The notes beneath the pieces are model-generated. The model worked only from the letters and a program-made list of their open reading frames with translations, did no database searches and was not told the DNA's origin. From SAR116 cluster bacterium MED-G04 (GTDB lineage Bacteria; Pseudomonadota; Alphaproteobacteria; Puniceispirillales; UBA1172): 39,974 nucleotides of DNA. The first letter of the stretch is position 1. Every line of letters starts with the position of its first letter. The stretch lies in contig NTKX01000008.1 of the NCBI GenBank assembly GCA_002457135.1, positions 1 to 39,974 of the forward strand, given 5' to 3'. This document shows positions 32,135 through 39,929 of this stretch, one piece after another. The position numbers and the translations under genes were made by a program.

Positions 32135-32899
32135 ATGACCAGCAAGGCCAAAAAACAGCCATCACGAAACAGCGTGAAGAAAAAAGCACCCGAACCCGTG
32201 ACGGAAACCGTCATTGAGGGTGAGGCGGTGGTGATGCCGGATGAACCTGCCCCTGACCAGCCGCGTAAAGACACTTCCTTTAATGATAGGGGCAATAAGG
32301 CTAACTCAGGCGAGGATACGGCCCGGCCCGGTTCTGCCCCCGAAACGGCCACCCCTTCACGGCCACCGGCCCTTGTTCTGGCCGCGCTGGTTATTGGCCT
32401 GATTGCCGCGGGGGTCGCCGGATACACCACGCTGGAAAACCGGCGGCTGGCCAGCAGCCTTGTGGATAGCGAGATGGCGCGGTTGGCATTGCAACAGCGT
32501 CTGTCACAGAATGAAGCGGCGATCGCCACGCTGTCCAGTGTCAACACCGCCGATGACCTCACCGCGCTGGAACAACGCCTGTCAACCCGGCTGCAATCAC
32601 TTGAAGAAGGGCTGGCCGGTCTCACCACGGCATTGGACCAGATCAAGGCTAATGCCCCCGGATCCGGTGATATTGACCCGGCCCTGATCGCGCGGCTCGA
32701 CCAACTGGAAGCTGACCTTGCTGAAACCAGCGCCCGCATCGCTGAGGCTGAGACCCGGCCAGCCCCCGATCCTGTCACCGGGACCGCCGAACCTGATACC
32801 ACTCCGGCCCCGGCCCCTCGGGATAGCGGCAGTGATGGCGGCTCATGGTGGTCTTTCCTCGGTAATGCGCTTCAGATTACCCGGATTGATGAGGAATAG
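32135..32899 (+). CDS. Mic60/mitofilin-related inner membrane protein, C-terminally short
   Basis: A 254-residue bitopic protein: a charged, Pro-rich cytoplasmic N-terminus (1-78), one transmembrane helix (about 79-97), then a coiled coil (about 105-207), a Pro-rich stretch, and an end SWWSFLGNALQITRIDEE. In alphaproteobacterial Mic60 homologues (COG4223), encoded between hemD and hemY, a similar Trp-containing segment precedes a C-terminal mitofilin domain. Here the protein stops at that point, so the mitofilin domain is absent. Relatives shape intracytoplasmic membranes. It is cotranscribed with hemD and hemY. The family assignment relies on topology and position more than on sequence. Confidence 0.72.
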   Translation: MTSKAKKQPSRNSVKKKAPEPVTETVIEGEAVVMPDEPAPDQPRKDTSFNDRGNKANSGEDTARPGSAPETATPSRPPALVLAALVIGLIAAGVAGYTTLENRRLASSLVDSEMARLALQQRLSQNEAAIATLSSVNTADDLTALEQRLSTRLQSLEEGLAGLTTALDQIKANAPGSGDIDPALIARLDQLEADLAETSARIAEAETRPAPDPVTGTAEPDTTPAPAPRDSGSDGGSWWSFLGNALQITRIDEE

Positions 32900-32902
32900 A
32901 CC

Positions 32903-34297
32903 ATGCTGAAGCGTCTGGTGACGATTGCGGTCCTGATCCTGCTGGCTGGCTATGCCGCCAGTTTCCTGGCCAGTCAGGATGGCAAGACCGTGATCCAGTG
33001 GCTTGGCTACAGGGTTGAGGTTCAGACCAGCCTGCTGGTCACGGTGATGGCAGCCATCATTTTTCTGGTGGTCATGATGGATCGCCTGCTTTCGTTTCTG
33101 GCGGGGCTGCCGGGGCGGCTCAGTGGCCGTATCCGCAATCGCCGTCAGGAGGAAGGCCAGCAGGCCCTGGCGCTGGGGCTGGTTGCGGCGGCAGTCGGCG
33201 ATCAGCACGAAGCCGCCAAAAACGCCCGCCGCGCCCGCCGACTGACCGGGGGCAATACCCTCACCGGCCTGCTGGATGCCCAGGTCGCCACCCTCAAGGG
33301 CGATACCGAAGCCGCCAGCCGTTTTTTTGGCCAGCTCACCGATAACAGGGCCACCGCCTGGCTTGGCCATGCCGGGACCATGCGCCTGCGGGCTGAGGCC
33401 GGTGATGATGAAGCCGCGCTGGAGGCCGGGCGTGCCGCCTTTGCCACCCGCCGGAATGAACCCGGACTGGCCCGGGCGCTGTTCGCGCTGGAGGCCCGCC
33501 ACGGCAACTGGCGGGAGGCGATCACCGCGCTGGAGGAGGCCAAACGCCACCGCCAATCCGGTGCTAACTCAAAAGAGGCAATGCGGGAAACCGATATTGC
33601 GCTTGCCGTGCTGCATTATCAGCTCGCCCGTTCCCTTATGGAGAGGGGGGAGACTACCGGCAAGGATGAGGGCATAATCCTGTCGTCACTCGAAAACGCG
33701 CTCAAGCATCATCCGGGCCTGACCCCCGCCGCGCTTGAGGCTGCGGATATCCACATGCAGCGCGGCAAAAAAAGGAAGGCTGTCAGCCTGCTGGAGAAAG
33801 CCTTTCTCGATACCCCCCATCCTGATCTCGCGGCCCGGCTGATGGATTGCTGGGGCGGTGAGGATGCCGCCAGCCTGGCCCGGCTGATGCGGCTTTCGGA
33901 TCGTGGCGGCAACCGGCTGGAGGCGATCAGCGCCTGCGCCACCATTGCCCTCAAGCTGATGTTGTGGGGGGAGGCTCGCCGCCTGGCGGAGCTGGTCTCC
34001 ACCGCTGAGCGTGATGCCGTGCTGTGGTCAGTGCTGGCCGAAGTCGGGCGCAACGCACCAGAAGATGCGGCCGCCGATGACTGGCCCGACCCCCGCTATT
34101 GCCTGGAGGAAGCCGCCAGAGCGCCCCGTTCAGCGGCCTGGACCTGCCGTCAATGCGGGGCCACCACAGCAGAGTGGGGGCCGCATTGCCCATCCTGTGA
34201 AGCGTTCGCCGCCCTCGACTGGCGCATGGCGAAAAACACCCTCCCCGTCGCACCAGCAGACGACACCGCCACACCATTGCCAAATCAGCCCGATTGA
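32903..34297 (+). CDS. hemY: HemY family TPR protein with C-terminal zinc ribbon
   Basis: A 464-residue membrane protein, the HemY of the hem operon and not protoporphyrinogen oxidase. Two N-terminal helices (about 5-22 and 41-63) enclose GYRVEVQTSLLV, the HemY_N signature. Tetratricopeptide-like helical repeats run from about 85 to 390 (for example LARALFALEARHGNWREAITALEEAKR). A four-cysteine ribbon CRQC...CPSC (Cys415, 418, 429, 432) with WGPHCPSCEAFAALDW closes it, giving a LapB-like architecture. Its role in haem synthesis or envelope control is not biochemically settled. It is preceded by the Mic60-like gene. Confidence 0.93.
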   Translation: MLKRLVTIAVLILLAGYAASFLASQDGKTVIQWLGYRVEVQTSLLVTVMAAIIFLVVMMDRLLSFLAGLPGRLSGRIRNRRQEEGQQALALGLVAAAVGDQHEAAKNARRARRLTGGNTLTGLLDAQVATLKGDTEAASRFFGQLTDNRATAWLGHAGTMRLRAEAGDDEAALEAGRAAFATRRNEPGLARALFALEARHGNWREAITALEEAKRHRQSGANSKEAMRETDIALAVLHYQLARSLMERGETTGKDEGIILSSLENALKHHPGLTPAALEAADIHMQRGKKRKAVSLLEKAFLDTPHPDLAARLMDCWGGEDAASLARLMRLSDRGGNRLEAISACATIALKLMLWGEARRLAELVSTAERDAVLWSVLAEVGRNAPEDAAADDWPDPRYCLEEAARAPRSAAWTCRQCGATTAEWGPHCPSCEAFAALDWRMAKNTLPVAPADDTATPLPNQPD

Positions 34298-34306
34298 CGG
34301 TATAAG
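34277..34306 (+). promoter_or_regulatory. sigma70-type promoter for tRNA-Thr
   Basis: TTGCCA at 34277-34282 and TATAAG at 34301-34306 are separated by 18 bases, each matching five of six consensus positions. The expected start is near 34313, just before the tRNA at 34316. The -35 element and most of the spacer lie within the last codons of hemY. Confidence 0.6.
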
Positions 34307-34315
34307 GCCCCCAGT

Positions 34316-34391
<76 letters not shown>

Positions 34392-34475
34392 TCGCCCTAC
34401 CTTTTCCAGCAAAGTTTCAGGCTTTCGGCATGCATGGCCGCCAGCGGCATGGCATGACAGCGGCGTAATCCGCAC

Positions 34476-35030
34476 CTACTGGCTGTTTAATGTAGCATCA
34501 TTCAACTGCCAATAGGCCGCGGTGTCATAAAGGCTGCTATCCTCTCCCACCCAATCAATAGGCCTTCGCCCTCCCATGTCTCTGGCCAGGGGATCAGCCC
34601 CGGCAGCCAGCAGAGTGGTGATTGCTTCAGGGCTTCCTCTAGATGCCGCTATATGCAGCGGGGTAACATCAACCTGAGCCTGCGCCCTCAAATCAGCACC
34701 AGCCGCCAGCAGGGTGGTGATCACTTCAGGGCTTCCTCCAGATGCCGCATAATGCAGGGGGGTAGCACCAAACTGATCACGCGCCTCCATATCAGCACCA
34801 GCCGCCAGCAGATCAGATATTGCTTCAAGATTTTCAATAACTACAGCTTTATGGAGCGGGGTATTTCCATACTGATCATCAGCCACCAGAACCAGCGGCT
34901 GGGATGATTGCCCTGCCTCTGCCTTCATTGGCCAGCTATGTGCTGCTGATACCAGCCCTATTGTGGCTACCAGCAACGCGGCCCAGCTAAAACCTGCCCC
35001 AGCCATAAGGTGTTTTGTTAGCTTGATCAT
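34476..35030 (-). CDS. secreted ankyrin-repeat protein
   Basis: A 184-residue protein with an N-terminal signal peptide (about 1-32, hydrophobic core FSWAALLVATIGLVSA). Three well-formed ankyrin repeats plus a degenerate fourth follow: GNTPLHKAVVIENLEAISDL, GATPLHYAASGGSPEVITTL and VTPLHIAASRGSPEAITTLL, each with LLAAGAD. Ankyrin repeats bind protein partners, and none is implied here. The repeats are 99 nt apart and highly similar in DNA, indicating recent internal duplication. Periplasmic or exported location is inferred from the signal peptide. Confidence 0.9.
   Translation of the reverse strand: MIKLTKHLMAGAGFSWAALLVATIGLVSAAHSWPMKAEAGQSSQPLVLVADDQYGNTPLHKAVVIENLEAISDLLAAGADMEARDQFGATPLHYAASGGSPEVITTLLAAGADLRAQAQVDVTPLHIAASRGSPEAITTLLAAGADPLARDMGGRRPIDWVGEDSSLYDTAAYWQLNDATLNSQ
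34606..34902. repeat. 99-nt tandem repeat array in the ankyrin gene
   Basis: The landmark GCCAGCAG recurs at 34606, 34705 and 34804, exactly 99 bases apart, which is one 33-residue ankyrin unit. The first two copies agree at most positions over their first 60 bases; the third is more diverged. Confidence 0.88.
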
Positions 35031-35176
35031 GACCGACCCTCCCTGTTCTGTTCGGTTCTGGTCAGTCTAAATCACCACTGATTAAAATTGCGTTAACTGG
35101 CAATCGCATCCGTGATGCTGTCAGGCGCACCATCGCCCCTGCTTCCACCGCGCCTTTTGCTGCCTTTAAACAACTG

Positions 35177-35205
35177 TTTTCAGCAACCGGGGAGTTCACT
35201 ATAGT
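35177..35205 (+). promoter_or_regulatory. probable promoter for lldD, with palindrome over the -10
   Basis: TTTTCA (35177-35182) and TATAGT (35200-35205) are separated by 17 bases. The -10 lies within a perfect 10-bp palindrome CACTATAGTG (35197-35206). Transcription would begin near 35212, before the lldD ATG at 35234. The rest of the gap 35031-35176 shows nothing recognisable. Confidence 0.45.
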
Positions 35206-35233
35206 GTCCCTTGAGGTTGAGGATATTTACGGC

Positions 35234-36385
35234 ATGACGATTACCACTATTGAAGAGCTGCAGCATCTGGCGAAAAAGCGTGTACCCAGGATGTTTTATG
35301 ACTACGCCGTGTCGGGGGCCTATACCGAAAGCACGCTCAATCGCAATAACAGCGATCTGGACCAGATCCGGTTTCGCCAGCGTGTTGCCGTTGATATGAC
35401 GAACCGCACGCTGGCCACGAAAATGGTGGGTGAGGATGTCACCATGCCGGTTGCGCTGGCCCCGGTCGGGTTGACGGGCATGCAGCATGCTGATGGCGAG
35501 ATTCTCGCCGCCCAGGCCGCTGAGGCGTTTGGCGTTCCGTTCACGCTGTCGACCATGTCGGTCTGCTCTATTGAGGATGTCGCCGAACACACAAACGCAC
35601 CGTTCTGGTTCCAGCTCTATTTCATGCGGGATCATGATTTTTCCCGCCGCCTGCTGGCACGGGCCAGGGATGCGGGGTGTTCGGCACTGGTGCTGACCCT
35701 TGATCTGCAAATCCTCAGCCAGCGGCATCGTGATATCAAGAACGGCCTGTCGACACCGCCGAAACTGACCATCAGGAACATGATCGATCTGGCCATGCAT
35801 CCACGCTGGTGCATGGGCATGCTCGGCACAAAACGCCGCCAGTTCGGCAATATTGTCGGCCATGTTGAGGGCATCACCGATATGTCATCGCTGGGGGCAT
35901 GGACCGCCGAGCAGTTCGACCCGAGGCTGGACTGGGATGACGTCAAGCGGATACAGGACTGGTGGGGGGGCAAGATCATCCTGAAGGGCATTCTGGATGC
36001 CGAGGATGCTGATATGGCCGCCCGCACCGGGGCCGATGCGATCGTTGTTTCCAACCATGGGGGCCGCCAGCTGGACAGTGCCTCCAGTTCAATATCGATC
36101 CTGCCTGAAATCGTTGATGCTGTCGGCGACAAGGTTGAGGTCTGGATGGATGGCGGTATCCGTTCGGGGCAGGATGTCCTGAAGGCCTGGGCGCTGGGTG
36201 CGCGGGGTACCATGATCGGCCGCGCCTTTACCTGGGGGTTGGGGGCTGGTGGCCGTGCCGGGGTCAGCCAGGCGCTGGAAATCATGCGCAAGGAAATGGA
36301 CACCACCATGGCGCTCTGCGGTCATCGTGATATCACGAGGGTCGGGCGATCCATCCTGCGTGAAGAAACCATCCCGACCCCCTGA
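35234..36385 (+). CDS. lldD: FMN-dependent L-lactate dehydrogenase-like alpha-hydroxyacid dehydrogenase
   Basis: A 383-residue flavoprotein of the lactate dehydrogenase/glycolate oxidase TIM-barrel family. The N-terminal domain has RVPRMFYDYAVSGA. The FMN-binding region is LAPVGLTGMQHADGE and the substrate face FWFQLYFMRD. The catalytic pair is His275 and Arg278 in VSNHGGRQLDS, followed by WMDGGIRSGQDVLKAWALGA. It oxidises L-lactate to pyruvate, passing electrons to quinone; glycolate or another 2-hydroxyacid remains possible. ATG 35234 is preferred because a GTG at 35204 lies within the promoter palindrome. Confidence 0.9.
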   Translation: MTITTIEELQHLAKKRVPRMFYDYAVSGAYTESTLNRNNSDLDQIRFRQRVAVDMTNRTLATKMVGEDVTMPVALAPVGLTGMQHADGEILAAQAAEAFGVPFTLSTMSVCSIEDVAEHTNAPFWFQLYFMRDHDFSRRLLARARDAGCSALVLTLDLQILSQRHRDIKNGLSTPPKLTIRNMIDLAMHPRWCMGMLGTKRRQFGNIVGHVEGITDMSSLGAWTAEQFDPRLDWDDVKRIQDWWGGKIILKGILDAEDADMAARTGADAIVVSNHGGRQLDSASSSISILPEIVDAVGDKVEVWMDGGIRSGQDVLKAWALGARGTMIGRAFTWGLGAGGRAGVSQALEIMRKEMDTTMALCGHRDITRVGRSILREETIPTP

Positions 36386-36488
36386 CTATTCAGCCAGGCA
36401 TGATCCAGTGTGGCAGAAAACACGAAAATATTGCGTATTAATGAAATTTGATATAGTTTTACGAAATTATATTAACAGGTTATATGCA

Positions 36489-37772
36489 ATGATGATGTCC
36501 CGACATATTGTCGCCGCCCTTATGGTGGCCCTTTTTCCTTCCCTCGCACATGCCGCTGTTGATAGCGGTGATACCGCCTGGATACTGACGTCAACCGCGC
36601 TGGTGTTGTTCATGACCCTGCCCGGGCTGGCGCTGTTTTACGCCGGGCTGGTCCAGCCGCGCAACGTTGTTTCGGTGCTGATGCATCACTTTGCGCTGGC
36701 TTGCGTCTGTTCGGTAACCTGGGTCATTGCCGGGTATTCGCTTGCCTTTTCCGGTGATGGTGGCGGCTGGGTTGGCGGGCTTGGCAATGTCATGATGGGG
36801 GCCATCACGCTTGATAGCGAGGTCGGCACCATTCCTGAAAGCGTCTTTGCTGTCTTTCAGATGACCTTTGCCGTCATCACCCCGGCGCTGATCATCGGCG
36901 CTTATGTTGAACGGATGAATTTTGCCGCTGTCCTCGGGTTTTCGATCCTCTGGCTGCTTGTTGTCTATGCCCCTGTCACCAACTGGGTCTGGGGTGGCGG
37001 CATCATGGCGGGCTGGGGTGTCATGGATTTTGCCGGCGGCATTGTTGTGCATACCACGGCCGGGACCGCCGCGCTGGTGGTTGCCATCGTGCTGGGCAAG
37101 CGGGCCGGTTTTCCCGCCCTCCTCAACCCTCCCCATAGTCCTATCCTGACCATGATCGGTGCCTCCATGCTGTGGGTCGGCTGGTTCGGGTTCAATGGCG
37201 GTTCTGCCCTTGCGGCGGGCCAGAATGCGGGCATGGCCATAATGGTCACGCATATCGCCGCTGCTGTTGGTGCGCTGGTCTGGATGGTGGCGGAATGGCT
37301 CCGTTTTGGTCGCCCGTCGCTGGTTGGTATTGCAACCGGCATGGTTGCAGGCCTCGCCACGGTGACCCCGGCATCAGGGTTTATCGGCATTCCCGGCGGG
37401 CTGATCCTCGGTTTTGGTGGCGGGCTTGTGTGTTATTTTGCTGTTGATCTGATTCGCGGCAAACTGAATATTGACGACTCGCTGGATGTCTTCGCTGTCC
37501 ACGGTGTCGGCGGTATTCTGGGCAGCCTGATGGTGGCTGTGCTGGCGACCGAAGGGTTTTCGGGTGCTGGCCTGGCTGAGGGCGTTTCCATGGGCGAGCA
37601 GTTCATGGTTCAGCTGACCTGCGTTGCCATTACCTTTATCTGGACCGCTGTTGCCAGTTTCGCCATTCTCAAGCTGGTGGGGGCTTTTGTTCCGCTCCGG
37701 GTATCAAACGGGGTTGAGGTTGAAGGCCTCGATCTCGCCCAGCATGGCGAACGTGGCTACCACAACAATTAA
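36489..37772 (+). CDS. amtB: ammonium transporter
   Basis: A 427-residue Amt family channel. A cleavable signal peptide (about 1-20, ending LAHAAVD) precedes eleven helices, as in E. coli AmtB. Landmarks are GLALFYAGLVQPRNVVSVLM, the two pore histidines His188 (GIVVHTTAG) and His338 (FAVHGVGG), and WVGWFGFNGGSAL. The C-terminal tail ends with ERGYHNN. The ATG at 36489, with AGG nine bases upstream, gives the normal signal peptide; earlier in-frame ATGs add an unlikely leader. The region 36386-36488 is unusually AT-rich. glnK follows 12 bases later. Confidence 0.95.
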   Translation: MMMSRHIVAALMVALFPSLAHAAVDSGDTAWILTSTALVLFMTLPGLALFYAGLVQPRNVVSVLMHHFALACVCSVTWVIAGYSLAFSGDGGGWVGGLGNVMMGAITLDSEVGTIPESVFAVFQMTFAVITPALIIGAYVERMNFAAVLGFSILWLLVVYAPVTNWVWGGGIMAGWGVMDFAGGIVVHTTAGTAALVVAIVLGKRAGFPALLNPPHSPILTMIGASMLWVGWFGFNGGSALAAGQNAGMAIMVTHIAAAVGALVWMVAEWLRFGRPSLVGIATGMVAGLATVTPASGFIGIPGGLILGFGGGLVCYFAVDLIRGKLNIDDSLDVFAVHGVGGILGSLMVAVLATEGFSGAGLAEGVSMGEQFMVQLTCVAITFIWTAVASFAILKLVGAFVPLRVSNGVEVEGLDLAQHGERGYHNN

Positions 37773-37784
37773 GGGAGGACACCC

Positions 37785-38126
37785 ATGAAATACATTATCG
37801 CGATTGTAAAACCGTCCTGCATTGATGATGTGCACAAAGCCCTGGTTGAGCTGGGGATCAGCGGGTTGACGGTTTCCGAGGTCCGCGGCTATGGCCGCCA
37901 GAGGGGCCAGACCGAAATTTACCGCGGCAATGAGTACACCATTGCTTTCGTGCCAAAAATCAAGCTGGAAATCGCCGTTGAGGATGGTCAGGTTGAGCGC
38001 GTCATGGAAACGATCCGGTCCACCGCCAACACCGATACGATCGGGGATGGCAAGGTCTTTGTCCTTGATCTGGCTGATGCCTTGCGGATCAGGACCGGCG
38101 AAACAGGCGTTGATGCGCTGAAATAG
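37785..38126 (+). CDS. glnK: nitrogen regulatory protein P-II (GlnK/GlnB)
   Basis: A 113-residue PII trimer protein that reports nitrogen and energy status and can block AmtB. The T-loop GQTEIYRGNEY has the uridylylation site Tyr51. The ATP-binding residues Lys58, Lys90 (TIGDGK) and Arg101/Arg103 (RIRTGETG) are present. Position directly after amtB indicates the transporter-linked GlnK, although sequence alone cannot separate GlnK from GlnB. The ribosome-binding site AAGGGAGGA precedes the ATG. The more common order is glnK before amtB; here it is reversed. A terminator follows at 38211. Confidence 0.94.
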   Translation: MKYIIAIVKPSCIDDVHKALVELGISGLTVSEVRGYGRQRGQTEIYRGNEYTIAFVPKIKLEIAVEDGQVERVMETIRSTANTDTIGDGKVFVLDLADALRIRTGETGVDALK

Positions 38127-38210
38127 CCTCAAAAGGCAACAAATACCGATAATGAAGGGTTGATTAACGCCCCCACTCGCCCATATCGGCTTTATTACCT
38201 CCCCTACCTC

Positions 38211-38240
38211 GGTGGCCTTAATCAAGGCCACCCTTTTTTT
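38211..38240 (+). terminator. strong intrinsic terminator after amtB-glnK
   Basis: GGTGGCCTT (38211-38219), loop AATC, AAGGCCACC (38224-38232), one C, then seven T (38234-38240). A perfect 9-bp GC-rich stem and T-run on the plus strand mark the end of the amtB-glnK transcript. Confidence 0.92.
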
Positions 38241-38259
38241 CCCTTTTGGAAATTCCTTA

Positions 38260-39123
38260 TTAAATTTCCAGAGATAATTGATCCCGGCCCATGGTCAGGG
38301 GGCCGCCATAGGTTTGCCTCACCGCATGCTCGAAATCTTCTACCGATGCGCGATAGCCGGGTTCCGGGACATAGTGATTGATGACCAGATGGCCGCATTC
38401 AGCCATGCTGGCCAGCCGGCCGACATCAGCGCAGCTTGTGTGACTGGCGTTCAGGTGATCCCACAGGCGGGGTTTTGTCGCTTTCAGGTCATCACAGATC
38501 TGCCGCGCCGTGGGCAGATGCATGGCCTCATGAACCAGGATATCAGCCCCTTTCGCAAAATCCGCCAGCGGCGGGAAGAACGCCGTGTCGGCCCCGAAGA
38601 CAACCACCTTGCTGCCGGTATCGAATTTGAGCGCGTAGCATTCCTCAACCGGCGGATGCGCAACCCTGAGCGCGGTGACACGCACATGATCATCTTCAAA
38701 AACCGGACCTTCGGTAAACTCCTGCCATGATACCAGCTCATGGATATCGGCCAGTCCCTCATCCTCAACCCTTGTGGTGATATCAAACGCCTGACTGGCA
38801 AGGGCGTGGCGCATCAGGTGATCCAGCCCCTTGGGGCCATGGACCGTGATGGGATGCGGCGGCGCACCCAGCCAGGCGGTGTGGATCAGCCCGCCCAGTT
38901 CCAGATTATGATCAGAGTGGTGATGCGTGATGAAGATAACGCCCAGCTGGCTGTAATCAAACCCGGCCTCAACAAACTGCCGCGTCACCCCGAGACCGGC
39001 ATCGATCAGGTAGACCTGATTGTTGATGACGATGGCGTTGCTGCTGGGCCAGCTGCCCCCCTTGATGATACGGGGGCCGCCCTTGGTGCCGAAAAGCACG
39101 ATCCGGTCACTCGCCATGCCCAT
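38260..39123 (-). CDS. metallo-beta-lactamase fold hydrolase (RNase Z/ElaC-like)
   Basis: About 287 residues with the MBL signature ITHHHSDHNLEL at roughly 62-72. Further metal ligands sit in late His/Asp segments (VFGADTAFFPP, LVHEAMHL and NASHTSCADVGRLA). The start FGTKGGPRI, the AVVINN-like segment VINNQVYLIDAG, and the glycine-rich loop suggest the RNase Z/phosphodiesterase-like branch rather than a true beta-lactamase. The substrate is unknown. Start codons at 39123 and 39117 are both possible, and the gene overlaps the end of the ABM gene. Last gene of the minus unit rhodanese-ABM-MBL. Confidence 0.85.
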   Translation of the reverse strand: MGMASDRIVLFGTKGGPRIIKGGSWPSSNAIVINNQVYLIDAGLGVTRQFVEAGFDYSQLGVIFITHHHSDHNLELGGLIHTAWLGAPPHPITVHGPKGLDHLMRHALASQAFDITTRVEDEGLADIHELVSWQEFTEGPVFEDDHVRVTALRVAHPPVEECYALKFDTGSKVVVFGADTAFFPPLADFAKGADILVHEAMHLPTARQICDDLKATKPRLWDHLNASHTSCADVGRLASMAECGHLVINHYVPEPGYRASVEDFEHAVRQTYGGPLTMGRDQLSLEI

Positions 39124-39469
39124 CAGCACCATGGCCCGTGCCATCGCCAGCATCATGGCTGACGGGGCCTTTATCGGTGTAATCGCGGATCGCCTCGGCA
39201 ACCCTCAACCGGTAGGATTTGAAGAGCGTCTCCCGGCCTTCCTTCTGCGCCAGTCGGTGTTCGACATTGGCCCGCCACGCCAGCACAGAGGCGTTATCCT
39301 GCCAGGCCTGGAGGCTGACAAACCGCCCCGGGGTATTGAGGCTTTCAAAGCGTTCGATGCTGATGAAACCGGGCTGGGTTTCAAGGTCGGCCTTGAGCTG
39401 CCCGGCCAGTTCGAAATACCGGTCCTGACAGCCTTCATTCAATTCGAATTCGAAAACCACGATGATCAA
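39107..39469 (-). CDS. antibiotic biosynthesis monooxygenase (ABM) domain protein
   Basis: A 120-residue dimeric alpha/beta-barrel protein. Its core is VVFEFELNEGCQDRYFELAGQL then GFISIERFESLNTPGRFVSLQAWQDNASVLAWRANVEHR, the ABM fold. Members range from quinol monooxygenases to haem-degrading enzymes, and the residues visible do not pick one. A TTG start with GGAGG ten bases upstream is inferred, since no ATG gives the fold's first strand. The C-terminal 15 residues are rich in Gly, His and Asp. They lie in the overlap with the MBL gene and are probably not part of the fold. It starts six bases after the rhodanese stop. Confidence 0.82.
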   Translation of the reverse strand: MIIVVFEFELNEGCQDRYFELAGQLKADLETQPGFISIERFESLNTPGRFVSLQAWQDNASVLAWRANVEHRLAQKEGRETLFKSYRLRVAEAIRDYTDKGPVSHDAGDGTGHGADGHGE

Positions 39470-39474
39470 GTGGT

Positions 39475-39849
39475 TCAGTCCTCCGTTGCGCCGCCAGCAT
39501 CGGCCCAGTCCTTGAACCCGCCGATATTGGTGACCGAGGTGAAGCCCATATCCTTGAGCGTCTTGCCGCAGAGCGCGGCCTGCCCGCCAGCACCGCAGAC
39601 GAGGAACAGCTCAGCATCCTTGGTCAGGCTTTCCTGATGATAGGGTGAGTTGTCGTCAGCGGCAAATTCCATGAACCCGCGCGGGATTCTGAGCGCGCCC
39701 TTGATTGTTCCTGATTTGGCGATATCACCGCTGTCGCGCACATCAATGAAAATCCCGCCCCCGGCATTATAGGCTGCGATGGCTTCCCCGGCAGAAATGC
39801 GCGGAACAGCGGCGTTGGCTTCGGTGAGAAAATCCTTGGATGTTTTCAT
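39475..39849 (-). CDS. single-domain rhodanese-like protein
   Basis: A 124-residue rhodanese domain. The order is IFIDVRDSGD (34-43), GTIKGALRIPRGFMEF (47-62), and the active-site loop LVCGAGGQAALCGKTL with cysteine at 85, then SVTNIGGFKDWADAGG. The loop reads CGAGGQA where sulfurtransferases usually have CxxGxR, so the anion-binding arginine is replaced by glutamine and activity may be altered. It would act as a sulfur or persulfide carrier. AGGA lies eight bases upstream of the ATG. It is the first gene of the minus unit with ABM and MBL genes. Confidence 0.9.
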   Translation of the reverse strand: MKTSKDFLTEANAAVPRISAGEAIAAYNAGGGIFIDVRDSGDIAKSGTIKGALRIPRGFMEFAADDNSPYHQESLTKDAELFLVCGAGGQAALCGKTLKDMGFTSVTNIGGFKDWADAGGATED

Positions 39850-39929
39850 GATCTTGATCCTGTCAGCACTGGCAATAAGTCATCATGATAGAACCCTGCC
39901 CGGCCAACAGCAATAGCAGAACCATCACC

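Noticed and set aside
35204-35236. GTG at 35204 as the lldD start
   Set aside because: It overlaps the probable -10 box and has no ribosome-binding site. ATG 35234 gives the family's normal N-terminus and length.
36386-36488. sigma54 promoter upstream of amtB
   Set aside because: TGGCA at about 36409 and TTGC at about 36431 are spaced far too widely for the -24/-12 element.
38247-38270. Hairpin TGGAAATT/AATTTCCA as a terminator for the MBL gene
   Set aside because: The stem is AT-rich and, on the minus strand, is followed by A rather than T residues.
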